Under the pieces are notes generated by a model. That model was not told where the DNA came from. It ran no database searches and saw only the letters and a list, made by a program, of their open reading frames with translations. The position numbers were made by a program, and so were the translations under genes. A stretch of DNA of 64,000 nucleotides from Dryas octopetala (Eukaryota > Streptophyta > Magnoliopsida > Rosales > Rosaceae), in the NCBI GenBank assembly GCA_963921425.1, contig OY992832.1, positions 26,253,489 through 26,317,488 of the forward strand, written 5' to 3'. This document shows positions 10,849 through 22,721 of this stretch, in pieces (positions within the stretch are counted from its first letter, which is position 1; the number at the start of each line of letters is the position of its first letter).

Positions 10849-12290
10849 TGTAACAACCCGACTCAAATTTCACTAGGAATTTGAATTCTTTTTTATTGCG
10901 GAATTAAGATGCTTAAAGAAAAGTAGAGTTGTGGGAACCAAGAAATTTTTTTTAAATTTATTTGGAGACAATAATAAATTTTGGAGGTTTTTGGAAATTT
11001 ATTTGAGTTTCCATTGATTTTTGAGGAATTAATTGAGGTTAGTAAGGAGTTATTTAATTTAATGACAACTATTTTGTAATGTTTGAATTTATTGGAATAA
11101 ACTTAGGGAACCCAAGTTTGGAAGTTGAGGTGATGGGAAAAAATAATACAAGTCAAGAGGAATTTTTCGGAACATTTTTTGGAACTGGATCCATTATGGG
11201 TGAATTTCTTAAGGACTTGGACACAAATGCCTTTAATAGGAATTTTTGGGATTTATAAAGGACCTAATTGGAAAATATATATTTTGGTTATGATTTGGCA
11301 TGTTTGGATAGAGCTCATGCTCACGAGCGCGTATGCGAAAACGGATCGCGAATCGGAGATACGTAGACAAAATTATGGGCGTTTGAAGTTGGAGGACATT
11401 TTGGTAATTTTGCAAGTCAGATTTAAAAAAAAAAACCAGCTGGTTCATCTTCTTCCCATGCATCTCTCTCTATTCTGCGTTCTCTCTCTCTCTCTCTCTC
11501 TCTTCTCTCTTTCTCTCATTCTTGACCAATCTTTGACTAGCCATAACTCTCTCATTCGACCCCCGATTCAGGTGATCTTGGTGTTGTTGGAAAGTTATTA
11601 ATGACACATTTTCACTGGTGGTCTCAAATTAGTAATCTGACCGCCCACGAAGATGCAGTAAGCCGCCAAAGGTGCGGCTGCATCGGTGGTGATCTACGTT
11701 CATTGGTTTCGATTCTTCCATTTTTGGATTTCTCTCATCTTAAGCTTCAAATTCACTATAATTATGTTGAATTTCTTGTAGGTTTGAAAACGGTTGTGAA
11801 TTGTGCACTCGATCGAAAATTGGTGTTTTTCGACCAATTTCCGCCACGTTTGGAGTCGGGCTCATGTATAAAGTTGTTCCTTCTGTTGTAAGCTTCGCGT
11901 GGATAGAAAATTTGTAGGTAGTTTATAACTTTGGAAAACAACCATTATTCACCTCTGGTGGCCACCGCGCATGGCGGTGATGGGGGTGGTTTTGAGCAGT
12001 TTTCGACCCTCTCTCACCTCCTAGGACTATCGTTAAATTCCTCATGACCCATTGTTTGATTTTAGATGGATTGAAAGCCGATGGACTGGTCGAATTGGAA
12101 TTCGGATCGTGAACGAACACTTTTTGGATATCAAACTAGCCCCAGAAGAATATCTAATTGAGGTATATCTCATTTCCTCTTTGATATTGATTTAGATAAT
12201 CTTATGGGACGTGTTGGTGGAGTTAGATTTGAGTTTGGAGAAAAACAAATGGATTTACTATTGGTTATCGATAGGAAGTATGGAATTCAC
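10849..12290 (+). mobile_element. LTR fragment (third type), 3' truncated
   Basis: It begins TGTAACAACCCGACTCAAA and shares the start and architecture of the other LTRs here: an AT-rich U3, a CT microsatellite near 11467-11520 and then unique sequence. The interior differs. No 3' end (CA plus repeat of the left flank AACAT) can be found before the Athila gag fragment begins near 12293. It is therefore an LTR fragment cut at a rearrangement point. No coding region is supported. Confidence 0.55.
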
Positions 12291-12748
12291 GACAGCTTCA
12301 ATGATAAGGGAAATGCACGCAGCTTCACTTGCTCTTCACTTACGCTAGTTGGCTTCATTCCCGAACAAACCACATGAAACTCCTTCAAGTGCTTGTGAGG
12401 ATCATCTCCAGCAAAACCACCATGGAAAGTAGGAATGTAGTGGATCATGCCAGACTTTAGCTCAAATCCACCTTCCAAGGCTGGGTAAGTGATGCATAAT
12501 GGAGTTGCATCCACATTAGGGGCCGCCAATTGCTTTAGTGTGAGATTGTTGTTGTTTGCCATCTCTACTTCCCTTTCTGCCTCCTCCTCGCTCGAGCTAG
12601 AACCTTGATTCTCTTCCTCTTGTTCCTTTTCGGAATGATAGGGATGGACAAAAGTTGTAGATGACTCTGGTAGTGGAGATGTGATTGAAGCGTGAAGCCT
12701 TTGAATGCGCTCAACAATAACTTCCAAAGGATCAGGGGCTTGGGACAT
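12287..12748 (-). pseudogene. Athila-type Gypsy gag, N-terminal fragment
   Basis: The 153-residue frame contains MANNNNLTLKQLAAPNV, LCITYPALEGGFELKSG, FHGGFAGDDPHKHLKEFHVV and KLRAFPLSLK. This series is characteristic of plant Athila-lineage Gag. An acidic Glu/Ser-rich stretch (residues about 38-62) precedes it. Similarity stops sharply at SLK, where the normal continuation (the DW...L region) is replaced by unrelated DNA at about 12293. A poly-T tract followed by an AG acceptor-like site lies just upstream (12749-12765). Confidence 0.85.
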
Positions 12749-12931
12749 TCACAAGATACCTAAAAAAAAAACAACAAAATTAATAAACAAAAATGAAAAA
12801 CAAAAGACAAATAGCACCTCAGGAAAGACAACGTCAAAATTGATACGTTTAAAAACTACATACAAGATAACCTTGCTTAAAGTATTGATCATAGTTGAGT
12901 AAAGTAGTAAGCAAGGGTCATTACCGGCTGG
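12749..12931 (-). other. Athila leader remnant beside gag
   Basis: AT-rich leader between the gag start and the solo LTR insertion point. After removing the solo LTR (12932-15593) and one GCTGG copy, it runs on into 15594 and beyond. No coding capacity. Confidence 0.5.
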
Positions 12932-15593
12932 TGTAAGACCCCGTATTTTTCAAGGAATTATTTAAATATTTTTGCGAATTTATTTTAAGGATTTTGGGAA
13001 TTTATTTGGAAGTTTAAAAGGTTTTTGTTTAATTTGTAATTTTTGTTTTAAATTGGGCTTGACCCAAAAGTTGACTTTTAAAAATAATGGACTTTCGTCT
13101 TTGACTTTGGGCACGTTGGAAAGGTTTTGAGTCCACGAGTTCGTAGACACGCGGCACGCGTCAAACGGAGTTACGGTTTGAAAGATACGGACATGTGAAG
13201 TGAGTGGCAAACTTGTAATTTTTATGAAAGTGGGTTTTAAAAAACCCAAAAAGTCAGACATTTCCTCCCTCCTCATTTCTCTCTCCTCTCTCCCCGATTC
13301 TCTCTCCCCGTGCCTCTTTCTCGCGCCTCTCACCTCGCCGATCTGCCACCGGCGCGTGGCGGCGCATCCGGCGGCGGATGGGCTGGGTTTTCGGTCCACC
13401 AGCCTCGCCGTCCCTCCCTCTTCCTCCCCCTGGCTGCCGATCACCCACCTGAGCCACCATCGCGACGGATCGACCCGAAGACCGAGAGAGGCTCTCGCCA
13501 GCGATCTCCTTTTTCCGGCGACGACAGGACACCGGACCCACTGGGTCTTGTTCGTCTCACCATGGCGAGTTCAGCCGTGGTGTCCTCCTGCTCCGATGAT
13601 GCTCCACGACGGAGCAATGAGCTCGGGAAGTCCAAGTCAGCCGCTGGTTTCCGCCGTCGTTTCCGGCGTTTCCGGCGAGAATTTTGAGTTTAAAGGTTGA
13701 TCCTCTCAACGTCTCCTTCGTGCCTGTGTAATTCATTTTCGTAAATTTTGAGTTTGAAATTTGTGCAGGTTGACCACCACGGACCACCGCGGGTCCCGCC
13801 GCGTTTGGCCGTGCCGATGGCTGGAATTGTTAGTTTTTGGCTTCTGGCTAGCCAACCGAAGCCCGTGGGTACACAGGCTCGGGAAATCTTATCCCTAACG
13901 CCATTATGCTGCCGGATTTGACATCCGAGTAATGGCGCCGTGAATGGCACTTCGGTCTTTTCAAGCGGTCAAACTGTGAGTGAAACTTATCTGTTATATT
14001 GTTGAGTACCGTGGTTTAATTGTCTGTTTTATGGATTTGCTGCTTTACGTTAGAGAAGACTAGGTGTAGAATTTGTATTAGGAGAATGAATTGACAAGGA
14101 TTTGAGGCTAAGGAATTAATTGGGGAATTATAGAGTTGCTTCAAGGAGAGTCACCGAATTTGAGAAGGATTGTTTATTGTCGAGGTTAATGATTGCTGAT
14201 TAGGCAGTTATCATATACAGAACGATCAAATTAATTATTGAGGAAGTATCGGTATGTTTCAAGTGACAGACAAGTGATGGTTTATGAGCGGGAATTAATT
14301 TCGGAAGGATTCGGCATAGTACGGAGTAAATTGTGGGTGGAATGTTGTGAGTTGGAAATGTGAGTACTGATCGGTCGAGCCTGCCTGTGTTAAATGCATG
14401 GGATTGTGGCCAGGATACGAGCTTGCTCGTGCGGAGCGACCCTCCGTACAAGATTGTGGCCAGGATACGAGCCTGCTCGTGCGGAGCGACCCTCCGTACG
14501 AGATTATGGCCAGGATACGAGCCTGCTCGTGCGGAGCAACCCTCCGTACGAGATTGTGGCCAGGATACGAGCCTGCTTTGCGGAGCAACCCTCCGTACGA
14601 GATTGTGGCCAGGATTTGAACCTGCCCGTGCGTGGGATTGTGGCCAGGACATTGTCTAAAGTATGGGTACAAGTATGGTATGAGTTTAAAGTACAAGTGT
14701 TTTGGCATATCAGTTATAAAGATAATTTCAGTTCAGATTGGTTATTTCTCCGCTTGGAAGTTTCATTGCTTTTTCAGTATATTGAGGTTCATTTGAGATG
14801 ATTTTCGGAAATGGATTTGTGAAAAGGTTTTAAAGTTGGGGGATTCCAAAGAGAGAGATTAGGGGGATTTCAAAGAGCAACGTGAGTGAAATTAGATAGT
14901 CTATTTCGTTGCTTTGTGTGCTTGTGTGCATATGTTTGCTAGGATTTGGTTTGGCTAGGACTTGGTAATGTCTAGGCTTGAAGTTTGAGGATGGACATTG
15001 ATGAATGAATTTTACTTTGAGGTTATTAGATTTAAGACGGGAATGATTTGAGGTTGAGGTTAATAGTTGACGTTTAGGCAATTGATTTGCCAGAATGATG
15101 ATTATTATATATTGATGGGATTTGATTTGAATACGAGGATTTATGATTTATTTTGATGCTTGGATGATTGGTGATGAAATTATTGTGTGATTGAATATTT
15201 ATGGGTTTTATTGTGGATTATTTTTAGCATGGAAATTGAAGGATTATTTGAGGATTATAGTTTAAGTCATTTCACTCATACGAGCTCTAGTGAACTTACC
15301 GGGTTATTTGTTTGAATGACCCGGTGTACCATGGATATGGTGCAGTGTGGTTATTAATGTTTTGCAGGTTAAGCAGGCTGAGGAGGCAGTGAGGAGAAGA
15401 CGAGGCAGTGGGACTTATTTAAATTGGATTTAACTGATTTTATACGGTGATTTTTATATACATGTTTTTGGGCTTACACTCTGATTTATCAAATGTATTT
15501 ATTTATTATGTTAAGTGCATGGCTCATTCTTTGAAAGGAGGTTTAAAGGACAAAGTTTCAGTGTATTTTGGGTCCGAGGATCGGGGCGTTACA
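12932..15593 (+). mobile_element. Solo LTR (type B) with GCTGG target duplication
   Basis: 2662 bp, beginning TGTAAGACCCCG and ending CGGGGCGTTACA, so its ends form an inverted repeat. Identical GCTGG flanks lie at 12927-12931 and 15594-15598. The interior matches the solo LTR at 2322 over much of its length: the conserved block after the start, a GC-rich leader-type segment at about 13330-13690, and the GCTGCCGGATTTG stretch near 13910. The minisatellite at 14399-14650 is the same position but a different sequence. No internal element DNA remains. Confidence 0.92.
14399..14650 (+). repeat. 50-bp minisatellite in solo LTR, about 5 units
   Basis: Units repeat every 50 bp (49 in the last ones). 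Each contains CTCGTGCGGAG, a 5-base loop, then CTCCGTACGAG: near-perfect inverted arms. GGCCAGGATACGAG separates them. The position in the LTR matches the 48-bp array at 4141-4480, but the repeat unit is different in sequence. Confidence 0.9.
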
Positions 15594-17066
15594 GCTGGAG
15601 ATTGTGCCTTAATGCTAAAGGACTCACACATAAAATTTCAAGACAATTGGGTACAATTTGATATAGTCACTAACACGGAGAACACAAAAGATAAATTAAC
15701 AAAAAGAAAACAATTTCGGGTTTGAGATTGGTTTTGTGAAAACAATTTAAGATAAAGACACTAGGGACACATTCACAACCACCAAACACATTCAATTATA
15801 CCAATGTTCAGATTATCACTTCATATTATCGAGTGAAATTATCCTAAGTTAACTCACAAGTTCAAATTAACTCATTACCCTTCCTTAGTTTGCCGTTAAG
15901 TGTACACAAGCTCGACACTTAATCTATTTCTGGTCATGCCACCTAGACATAAGCTCGTCAAGTTAAACATATCAGAATGATGACACTTGAAAAGGGTCTT
16001 GGATAATACAAGGATCACAAGTACATATGTAGTCTTGCTAAACCTAGGGTTTGTTTCACATGTCAAGGCCATTAACAATTGCTACTTAGTGAACAGATGC
16101 ATAACAATTACGTATTAAACATCTAATCCTAGCATTAGAACCCTCGCATGCTTACTATGTTGCGCACCACAATAAACACACAAGCATTCATGCATGTTTA
16201 TAATGAAATGAAACAAAAAACCTCAATCGAAAATTATAAAGAACAAAATCTGAAAATCATCAATATAATTTGAACATGCTTAGGGCTTTGAAATAGCCCC
16301 TAGCTATAAGAAAATTAGCTAGACATAATCCTCCATTTGAATAACGAATTCATGAAATGGGATAACATTACAACTAGAGAAATGAATATTTCAAAAATGA
16401 CAGAGAGAGAGCCAGAACCCCTAGAAAGAAAAAGTGTTTTTCTCCCCACATTCCGCCCAGCCATCCCAAAGAAATCAAAATTATATTTCCAGCCTCGTGA
16501 TGCCTCTCCCAAATCGCCTCCTCAACCAAAGTCCATTTCCCCTTGATTTTAGATGCCAACCATAGAATCTCACCAACAGTCAAACTTGTTGATTTCCCTC
16601 ACCTTCTATTTAGGTAACCAATTTCTGTAGAGAGAATCTTGGGTGGCTGATTATATATGCTATCAAGGAAATCCTCACAAAATCCCATCTGTCGCCAAAT
16701 CCTTCCATATTTATTGATTTCCTATGCCAAAGAGAGAGAGTCAATAGGAATAGAATTCTGAATTTTCTTCCTTCCTTATAGGTGACCAATTAGATGGGGA
16801 TTGTGGAAAGAGAGTGTCAATCCTCAAAGTTTCCTTTTTGGGGCATGAAAATCTGATTTACTTCAAGCCCAACCAAAAATCACCCTAAGTATCAATTCTG
16901 GCTTGCTTCTTGATGACGTCTCCCACTTCTCTTGGGCATGATTAGGTTTGAACGTCAATAGCTACTTTTTGCTCCTTTGCTTCATAAAACCTATAAAACA
17001 CAAAACAAAAGCATGTAACACAAATAACAAGGACTTAGCTACAAATTCATAGAGAATTTGATATAA
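15594..17066 (-). other. Probable Athila leader and 5' LTR remains
   Basis: This continues the Athila leader on the minus strand. Just inside, on the minus strand, AGGCACAATCTCCAG could be a decayed form of the tRNA-primer site normally near TGGCGCCGTTGCCGG in Athila, with several G-to-A changes. Further up, a TATATAAT box near 16645-16655 (minus) followed by leader-like DNA fits an LTR promoter. No partner LTR is present and the outer boundary near 17066, where the satellite starts, is a guess. No gene is supported. Confidence 0.35.
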
Positions 17067-18316
17067 AAACATGTATGACCTTTTCGTGCATTCATAAGAT
17101 ATCATGTACCTCATTAGGCCTAAAACGCTAATCCTAACATGAGAAAGTGTTTTCCCATGACTTCCTTGCTGCACGGGAGCATTTTAGGTCACTTTTGATG
17201 AAATATGACGGTTTTAGGTCATTTTTGAAGAAATTGGACTGAGTGTGCACCGAAATGACCATTTTGTGCATTCGTAAGACTTCATTTGGTTCATTAGGCC
17301 TAGAACTCTAATCCCAATATGAGAAAGTGATTCCCCATGACTTCCATGCTGACCGGAAGAATTGTAGGTCACTTTTGACGAAATAGGAGCGTTTGATGTT
17401 ACTTTTGATGAAATAGGACTGAGTATGCACCAAAATGACCTTTTTGTGCGTTCGTAAGACATCATGTAGTTCATTAAGTCTATAAGGCAAATCTTAACAT
17501 TAGAAAGTGTTTCCCGATGACTTCCTTGCCACCTCAGAGCATTTTAATTAGGTTGCTTTTGACAAAATTGGATTGAGTATGCACCGAAATGACATTTTCA
17601 TGCGTTAGTAAGACATCATGTGGTTCATTAGGCCTAGTATGTATTGAAATGACCTTTTCGTGCGTTAAAAGACATCATGTGGTTCGTTAGGCCTAGAATG
17701 CTAATCCAAACATGAGAAAGTGTTTCCTCATGTCTTCCTTGCCACCCGGGAGCATTTTAGGTCACTTTTGACGAAATAGGTGCGTTTTAGGTCACTTTTT
17801 ACAAAATATGAGCGTTTTAGGTCACTTTTTACAAAATAGGTACGTTTTAGGTCAATTTTGATAAAATTGGACTGAGTGTGCACTGAAATGACATTTTCGT
17901 GCGTTCGTAAGACATCATATAGTATTAGGCCTACAACGCAAATCCCAACCTTAGGAAGTGTTTCCCCTACAACGGGAGCATTTTAGGTCACTTTTGACGA
18001 AATAGGAGGGTTTTAGATCACTTTTGACGAAATTGGACTGAGTGTATACCGAAATGACCTTTTCGTGCATTCATAAGATATCATGTAGTTCATTAGGCCT
18101 AGAACTCTAATCCAAACATGAGAAAGTGATTCCCCATGACTTCCATGTTGATCGGGAGAATTTTAGGTCACTTCTGACGTAATAGGAGCGTTTTATGTCA
18201 CTTTTGATGAAATAGGACTAAGCATGCACCGAAATGACCATTTCGTGCGTTCATAAGACATCACGTGGTTCATTAGGCCTAGAAAACTAATCCCAATATG
18301 GGAAAATGCTTCCCCA
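17067..18316 (+). repeat. ~150-bp satellite array, forward arm, left segment
   Basis: Tandem units of about 150 bp contain in order TTTTAGGTCACTTTTGACGA, TGCACCGAAATGACC, TTCGTAAGACATCATGTGG, TTCATTAGGCCTAGAACGC, AATCCCAACATG and GACTTCCTTGCCGC. Some units carry extra ~30-bp sub-repeats of the TTTTAGGTCACTTTTGACGA segment, lengthening them to about 180-210 bp. Open frames here are by-products. The CACTA at 18317 interrupts the array. Confidence 0.92.
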
Positions 18317-21300
18317 CACTACAACAAATTTGGGCTTTAGTGATGGAGCAATTTGGTCACTAAAAGTCCTTTATTCATCACTAAAACCATTTAGTGACGA
18401 AAAAATGTTCGTCACCGGGCCGTCACTAGAACCCCGTGACAAAATCCCTTTAGTGACCAATGAGTAAAAGTTCATCACTAAACCATGTTCATCACTAAAA
18501 CTATGAAGGTTTAGTGATGAAGATTTTGGTCACTAAATGCATAAGCTTTAGTGACCAACTAGTAAAATCTCATCACTAAACCCCTATCATTTAGTGACCA
18601 AAACCATCCATCACTAAAAATAGTAGTTTTAGTGACCAATTTTTTCATCCCTAAAAGCCCTAAATCCTGGTTACCAAAACCCTTTAGTTCATCACTAAAT
18701 CCATTGGTCACATACACATGTTTGAGCATTGGAACTCTGGTCACTAAAGCTCACTTCATACATTTTCTGATAACATTTTATTACTCATAGAAATGTAACA
18801 CATTCAATTGCAAATATCTAGATTACATAGTTTATCCATCAACATTAAAAGAACTTGAACATCTCTCTCAAAATATCCAAATGTCAACTTATCCATAATA
18901 ACTAAATTCAAAAAGCAAAAAAAAAAAAAAAAAAAAAAAAACTACACTTAAGCACAAACATCTCAATAGTTGATTGAATTTCCAAGCTAGGGTGATGTAG
19001 GCCTTTAAGTCTTCAATCACTAATCTGAAAAAGGAAAGAAGAAAAAAACCACAATTGAAGTAAAAATGATTTGATAATCTCAAATACAAAATGAAGAGGA
19101 ACACAAAATGAAATGGTTCAATAATACATACAAGTATTGTACTAAAAAAATTCTCAAATATCATACAACACAAATACACAATTTCAAATGATCTTGGAAA
19201 ATATGTGCTACTCAAAAGAAAAAATGTGTATGGAACATATATCTCCTTTATAGAAATATCACCCATTAATGAGCAGTTAACAATATTGATTAAATGTACT
19301 CAGAAATCTCTGTTTTTTAAATGTAATTTACAAATTTCACCTTTTAAAAAAACGCTAATAGGAGAGAGGAGAATATATCTCCTGACCAATAGACTCATTC
19401 ACTGAGAACACATACTATTTCATTCATAGCCTCTATAACAGTCATCAAGTAGTCTCCTTTATAATAATAGAAACGAAAGAAATTTTAATAATTAACTTAT
19501 TTTATGCTTCTTAAAAGCACTCTCAAGGTTTACATTTTTTTTATAGATCTTCATAGATTCATTGACTTAACAAAGGAAGGTAAAGCCACAACATTGAGAA
19601 ATGAGAATTCCCTAACACAATGCAAAGAGCATGATACCACCTTTTCCAATGTTTTTTTATATATATATAGAGAAAATGAAAAGAATTGTCTCATCTGTAA
19701 ATCCACTCAAACTTAGATAATCAAGATACACTCAAAGTAGCTACTTAGACAGATTGCAAAGTAAAGAACAAATTAAACAATTCTTCCTCCCTATTCACCC
19801 ATTTCTCAAGAGTATATATCTCTATATAATGCTAAAGTGTTTGCCAAACCTATTTTCACATGGTTGTAATGATACCCATTATCACAACACTACTAGGAAA
19901 TCAACACCCAAATTGTAGCAATAATACCCAATTCACATTACCACAACTACTACCAGAAAAGAGAACGAGGCTTTTCTACAGAGAGAAGAGTCCATAAGGT
20001 GAAAATCAGAAACAAAAATTGGAAGCAAGAATAAATTAAACTACAAATTAACCAAAACTGAGAACACTTAAATTACATGAAGAATTAAAACAAAACACTA
20101 CCTTTTTGTAGAGAAGGATGCCGACCCAAAGAAAAATCCAAATACAACTTGCAAATAAAGAGAAAACCCAAGATGTAGACAATGACAGAACACCAGTAAA
20201 ATATCAAACAAAAATCAAACAGAGGTTCATAAATCAAACCTAAACAAAACAAATGAAAATAAATTATTTTTCTTAACCTGAGGCCGAGCGGCTGTGTTGT
20301 ATGGGTCTGAGATGGATTAACCCATAAATTGGACAACATGCAATTAGAGAATTAAACAGAAAACGAAATATTTGGGTTCGAGGTGATTTTCAATTCCTAC
20401 AAAATTTACTAAATTCAATCCACCCAAAAGCAAGAGGAGGTTAAGAGGATTGAAATTATACCTTTAATTGCCCAAAATCACCACTGGATTCGCCAGACAG
20501 AAGAGGAGGAGCCGCCGACCTTTAGGGTTTCGATTCGGCTGTTGTGGTGGTTCGATGAACAATCGGAGACCACCATCGTGTTCATGAAGTCAAGAAGAAG
20601 CTGAGTGGGGTGGTGGATGATCCAGACGCCGCCAGAATCAAAGACAACTCCGGTGAGGGAAAATCAGTAAAACCTTGATTTTCCTCCGCTGTTGATCGGA
20701 TGAGAAATCCGATGGAACCCCTGCGCTCAGAGAGAAATGGTGAGTAGAACTTGGCAGGTCCCGCACCTCGTCGCGCCCGGGAACGACGATTCGCCCCCGC
20801 GAATCTCCAACCGGGTTCTGGGTTGGGTTTTTGAGTGCGGCGGATTTTTGGGTGATTCACGGGTATGGGGACAGGAGGATAAAGATGATGAAGTTTTCAT
20901 CATCATCAGTCGCCGGACGAAGAGAGAGTGGTCGGAGAAAACTCACGACATGAGAGAGAGATGAGAGAGAAAATAGAATCAGGGGGTCGAAGAGGAGAGA
21001 CAATGAGACGAGTTTAAAATAAGTGAAGAGAGTCTGAGAGAGAGGTTCGAATAGGGTTGTTTAAGTCCTGTTCATTTTATTCATTTGGACATTAGGGTAT
21101 TTTGGGGTTTGGGGTTTATAAAACATGTAATACATAAAATACATATAATTTATTTTTATTTTTTTCATGAGCTTTAGTGACCAAATTAAAAATAGGTCAC
21201 TTAAGACCAAATATTTGGTCACTAATAATCAAAATTAGGAGGCATGATGAATTTTTTTGGAGCCATACCATTTAGGGATGAATCAGTAGTATTGGTCACT

Positions 21301-21375
21301 AAATCTACACATTTAGTGACGAATTCACATTTGTCACTAACAATTTCATCACTATAGCCAATACTTTTTGTAGTG
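18317..21375. mobile_element. Non-autonomous CACTA transposon (3.06 kb) in the satellite
   Basis: Starts CACTACAACAAATTTGGGC and ends ACTTTTTGTAGTG, giving CACTAC terminal inverted repeats. The 3-bp target duplication is CCA on the left and ACA on the right (one change). Removing the element and one copy restores the satellite word CCCCATGAC. Both ends are dense in subterminal TTTAGTGACC/GGTCACTAAA motifs, the sites normally bound by transposase. The interior lacks transposase. It holds AT-rich DNA, a poly-A tract near 18918 and, near 20460-20960, a GC-richer leader-like patch. It would need transposase supplied from elsewhere. Confidence 0.88.
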
Positions 21376-22692
21376 ACATGACTTCCTTGCCGCTTGAGAG
21401 CGTTTTAGGTCACTTTTGGATGAAATAGGACTGAGTATGCACCGAAATAACCTTTTCGTGCGTTCGTAAGACATCACGATGTTCACTATGCCTAGAACGC
21501 TAATCCCAACATGGGAAAGTGCATCCCCATGACTTCCTTGTAGCCCGAGAGCGTTTTAGGTCACTTTTGACGAAATTGAACTGATTATGGACTGAAATGA
21601 CCTTTTTGTGCGTTCGTAAGACATCATATGGTTCATTAGGTCTACAACATAAATCCCAAACTTTGAAAGTGTTTCCTCATGACTTCCTTGCCTCCCGGGA
21701 GTGTTTTAGGTTACGTTTGATGAAATTGAACTGAGTACGCACCGAAATAACCTTTTCGTGCATTCGTAAGACATCATGTGGTACAATAGGCCTAAAACAT
21801 TAATCCCAACATGACAAAATGTTTCTCCTTGACTTGCTTGCTGCACAAGAGGATTTTAGGTCACTTTAGAAGAAATTCGACTAAGTGTGCACCGAAATGA
21901 CCTTTTCGTGCGTTCGTAAGACATCATGTGGTTTATTAGGCCTAGAATGCTAATCCCAACATGAGAAAGTGATTCCCCATGACTACCATGCTGATCGGGA
22001 GCATTTTAGGTCAGTTTTGACGAAATATGAGCATTTTATGTCACTTTTGATGAAATAGGACTGAGTATGCACCAAAATGACTTTTTTGATCGTTCGTAAG
22101 ACATCATGTGATTCATTAGGTCTACAACGCAAATGCCAACATTAGAAAGTGCTTCCGGATGACTTCCTTGCCGCCCAAGAGCTGTTTTGGGTCACTTTTA
22201 ACTAAATTGGACTAAGTATACACCGAAATGACATTTTCGTGTGTTCGTAAGACATCATGTGGTTTATTAGGGCTAGAACGCAAATCCCAACATGGGAAAG
22301 TGCATCCCCATGAATTCCTTACCACCTGGGAGCATTTTAGGTCCCTTTTGATGAAATTGGATTGAGTATGCACCAAAATGACCTTTTTGTGCGTTCGTAA
22401 GATATCACATGGTTCATTAGGCCTAGAACGCTAATCCCAAAATGAAAAAGTGCTTCCCCAAGACGTGCTTGCCTTCCGGGACCATTTTAGGTCACTTTTG
22501 AAGAAATTGTACTAAGTATGCACCGAAATGACCTTTTCGTACGTTCGTAAGACATCATGTGGTTGATTAGGCCTAGAACGTTGATCCCAACATGAGAAAG
22601 TGCTTTTCCATAACTTTCTCGCTGCACAGGAGCATTTTAGGTCACTTTTGACAAAATAAGATCGTTTTAGGTCACTTTTGATGAAATTAGAT
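21376..22692 (+). repeat. ~150-bp satellite array, forward arm, right segment
   Basis: Continues the forward satellite directly after the CACTA element, with units of about 150 bp in the same orientation as 17067-18316. The last unit breaks off after TGATGAAATTAGATT near 22692. About 30 bp of non-satellite DNA follow, and then the same satellite resumes in reverse orientation. Confidence 0.92.
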
Positions 22693-22721
22693 TCAAAAGA
22701 GTGAACTAAAGAAAAGTTTCA

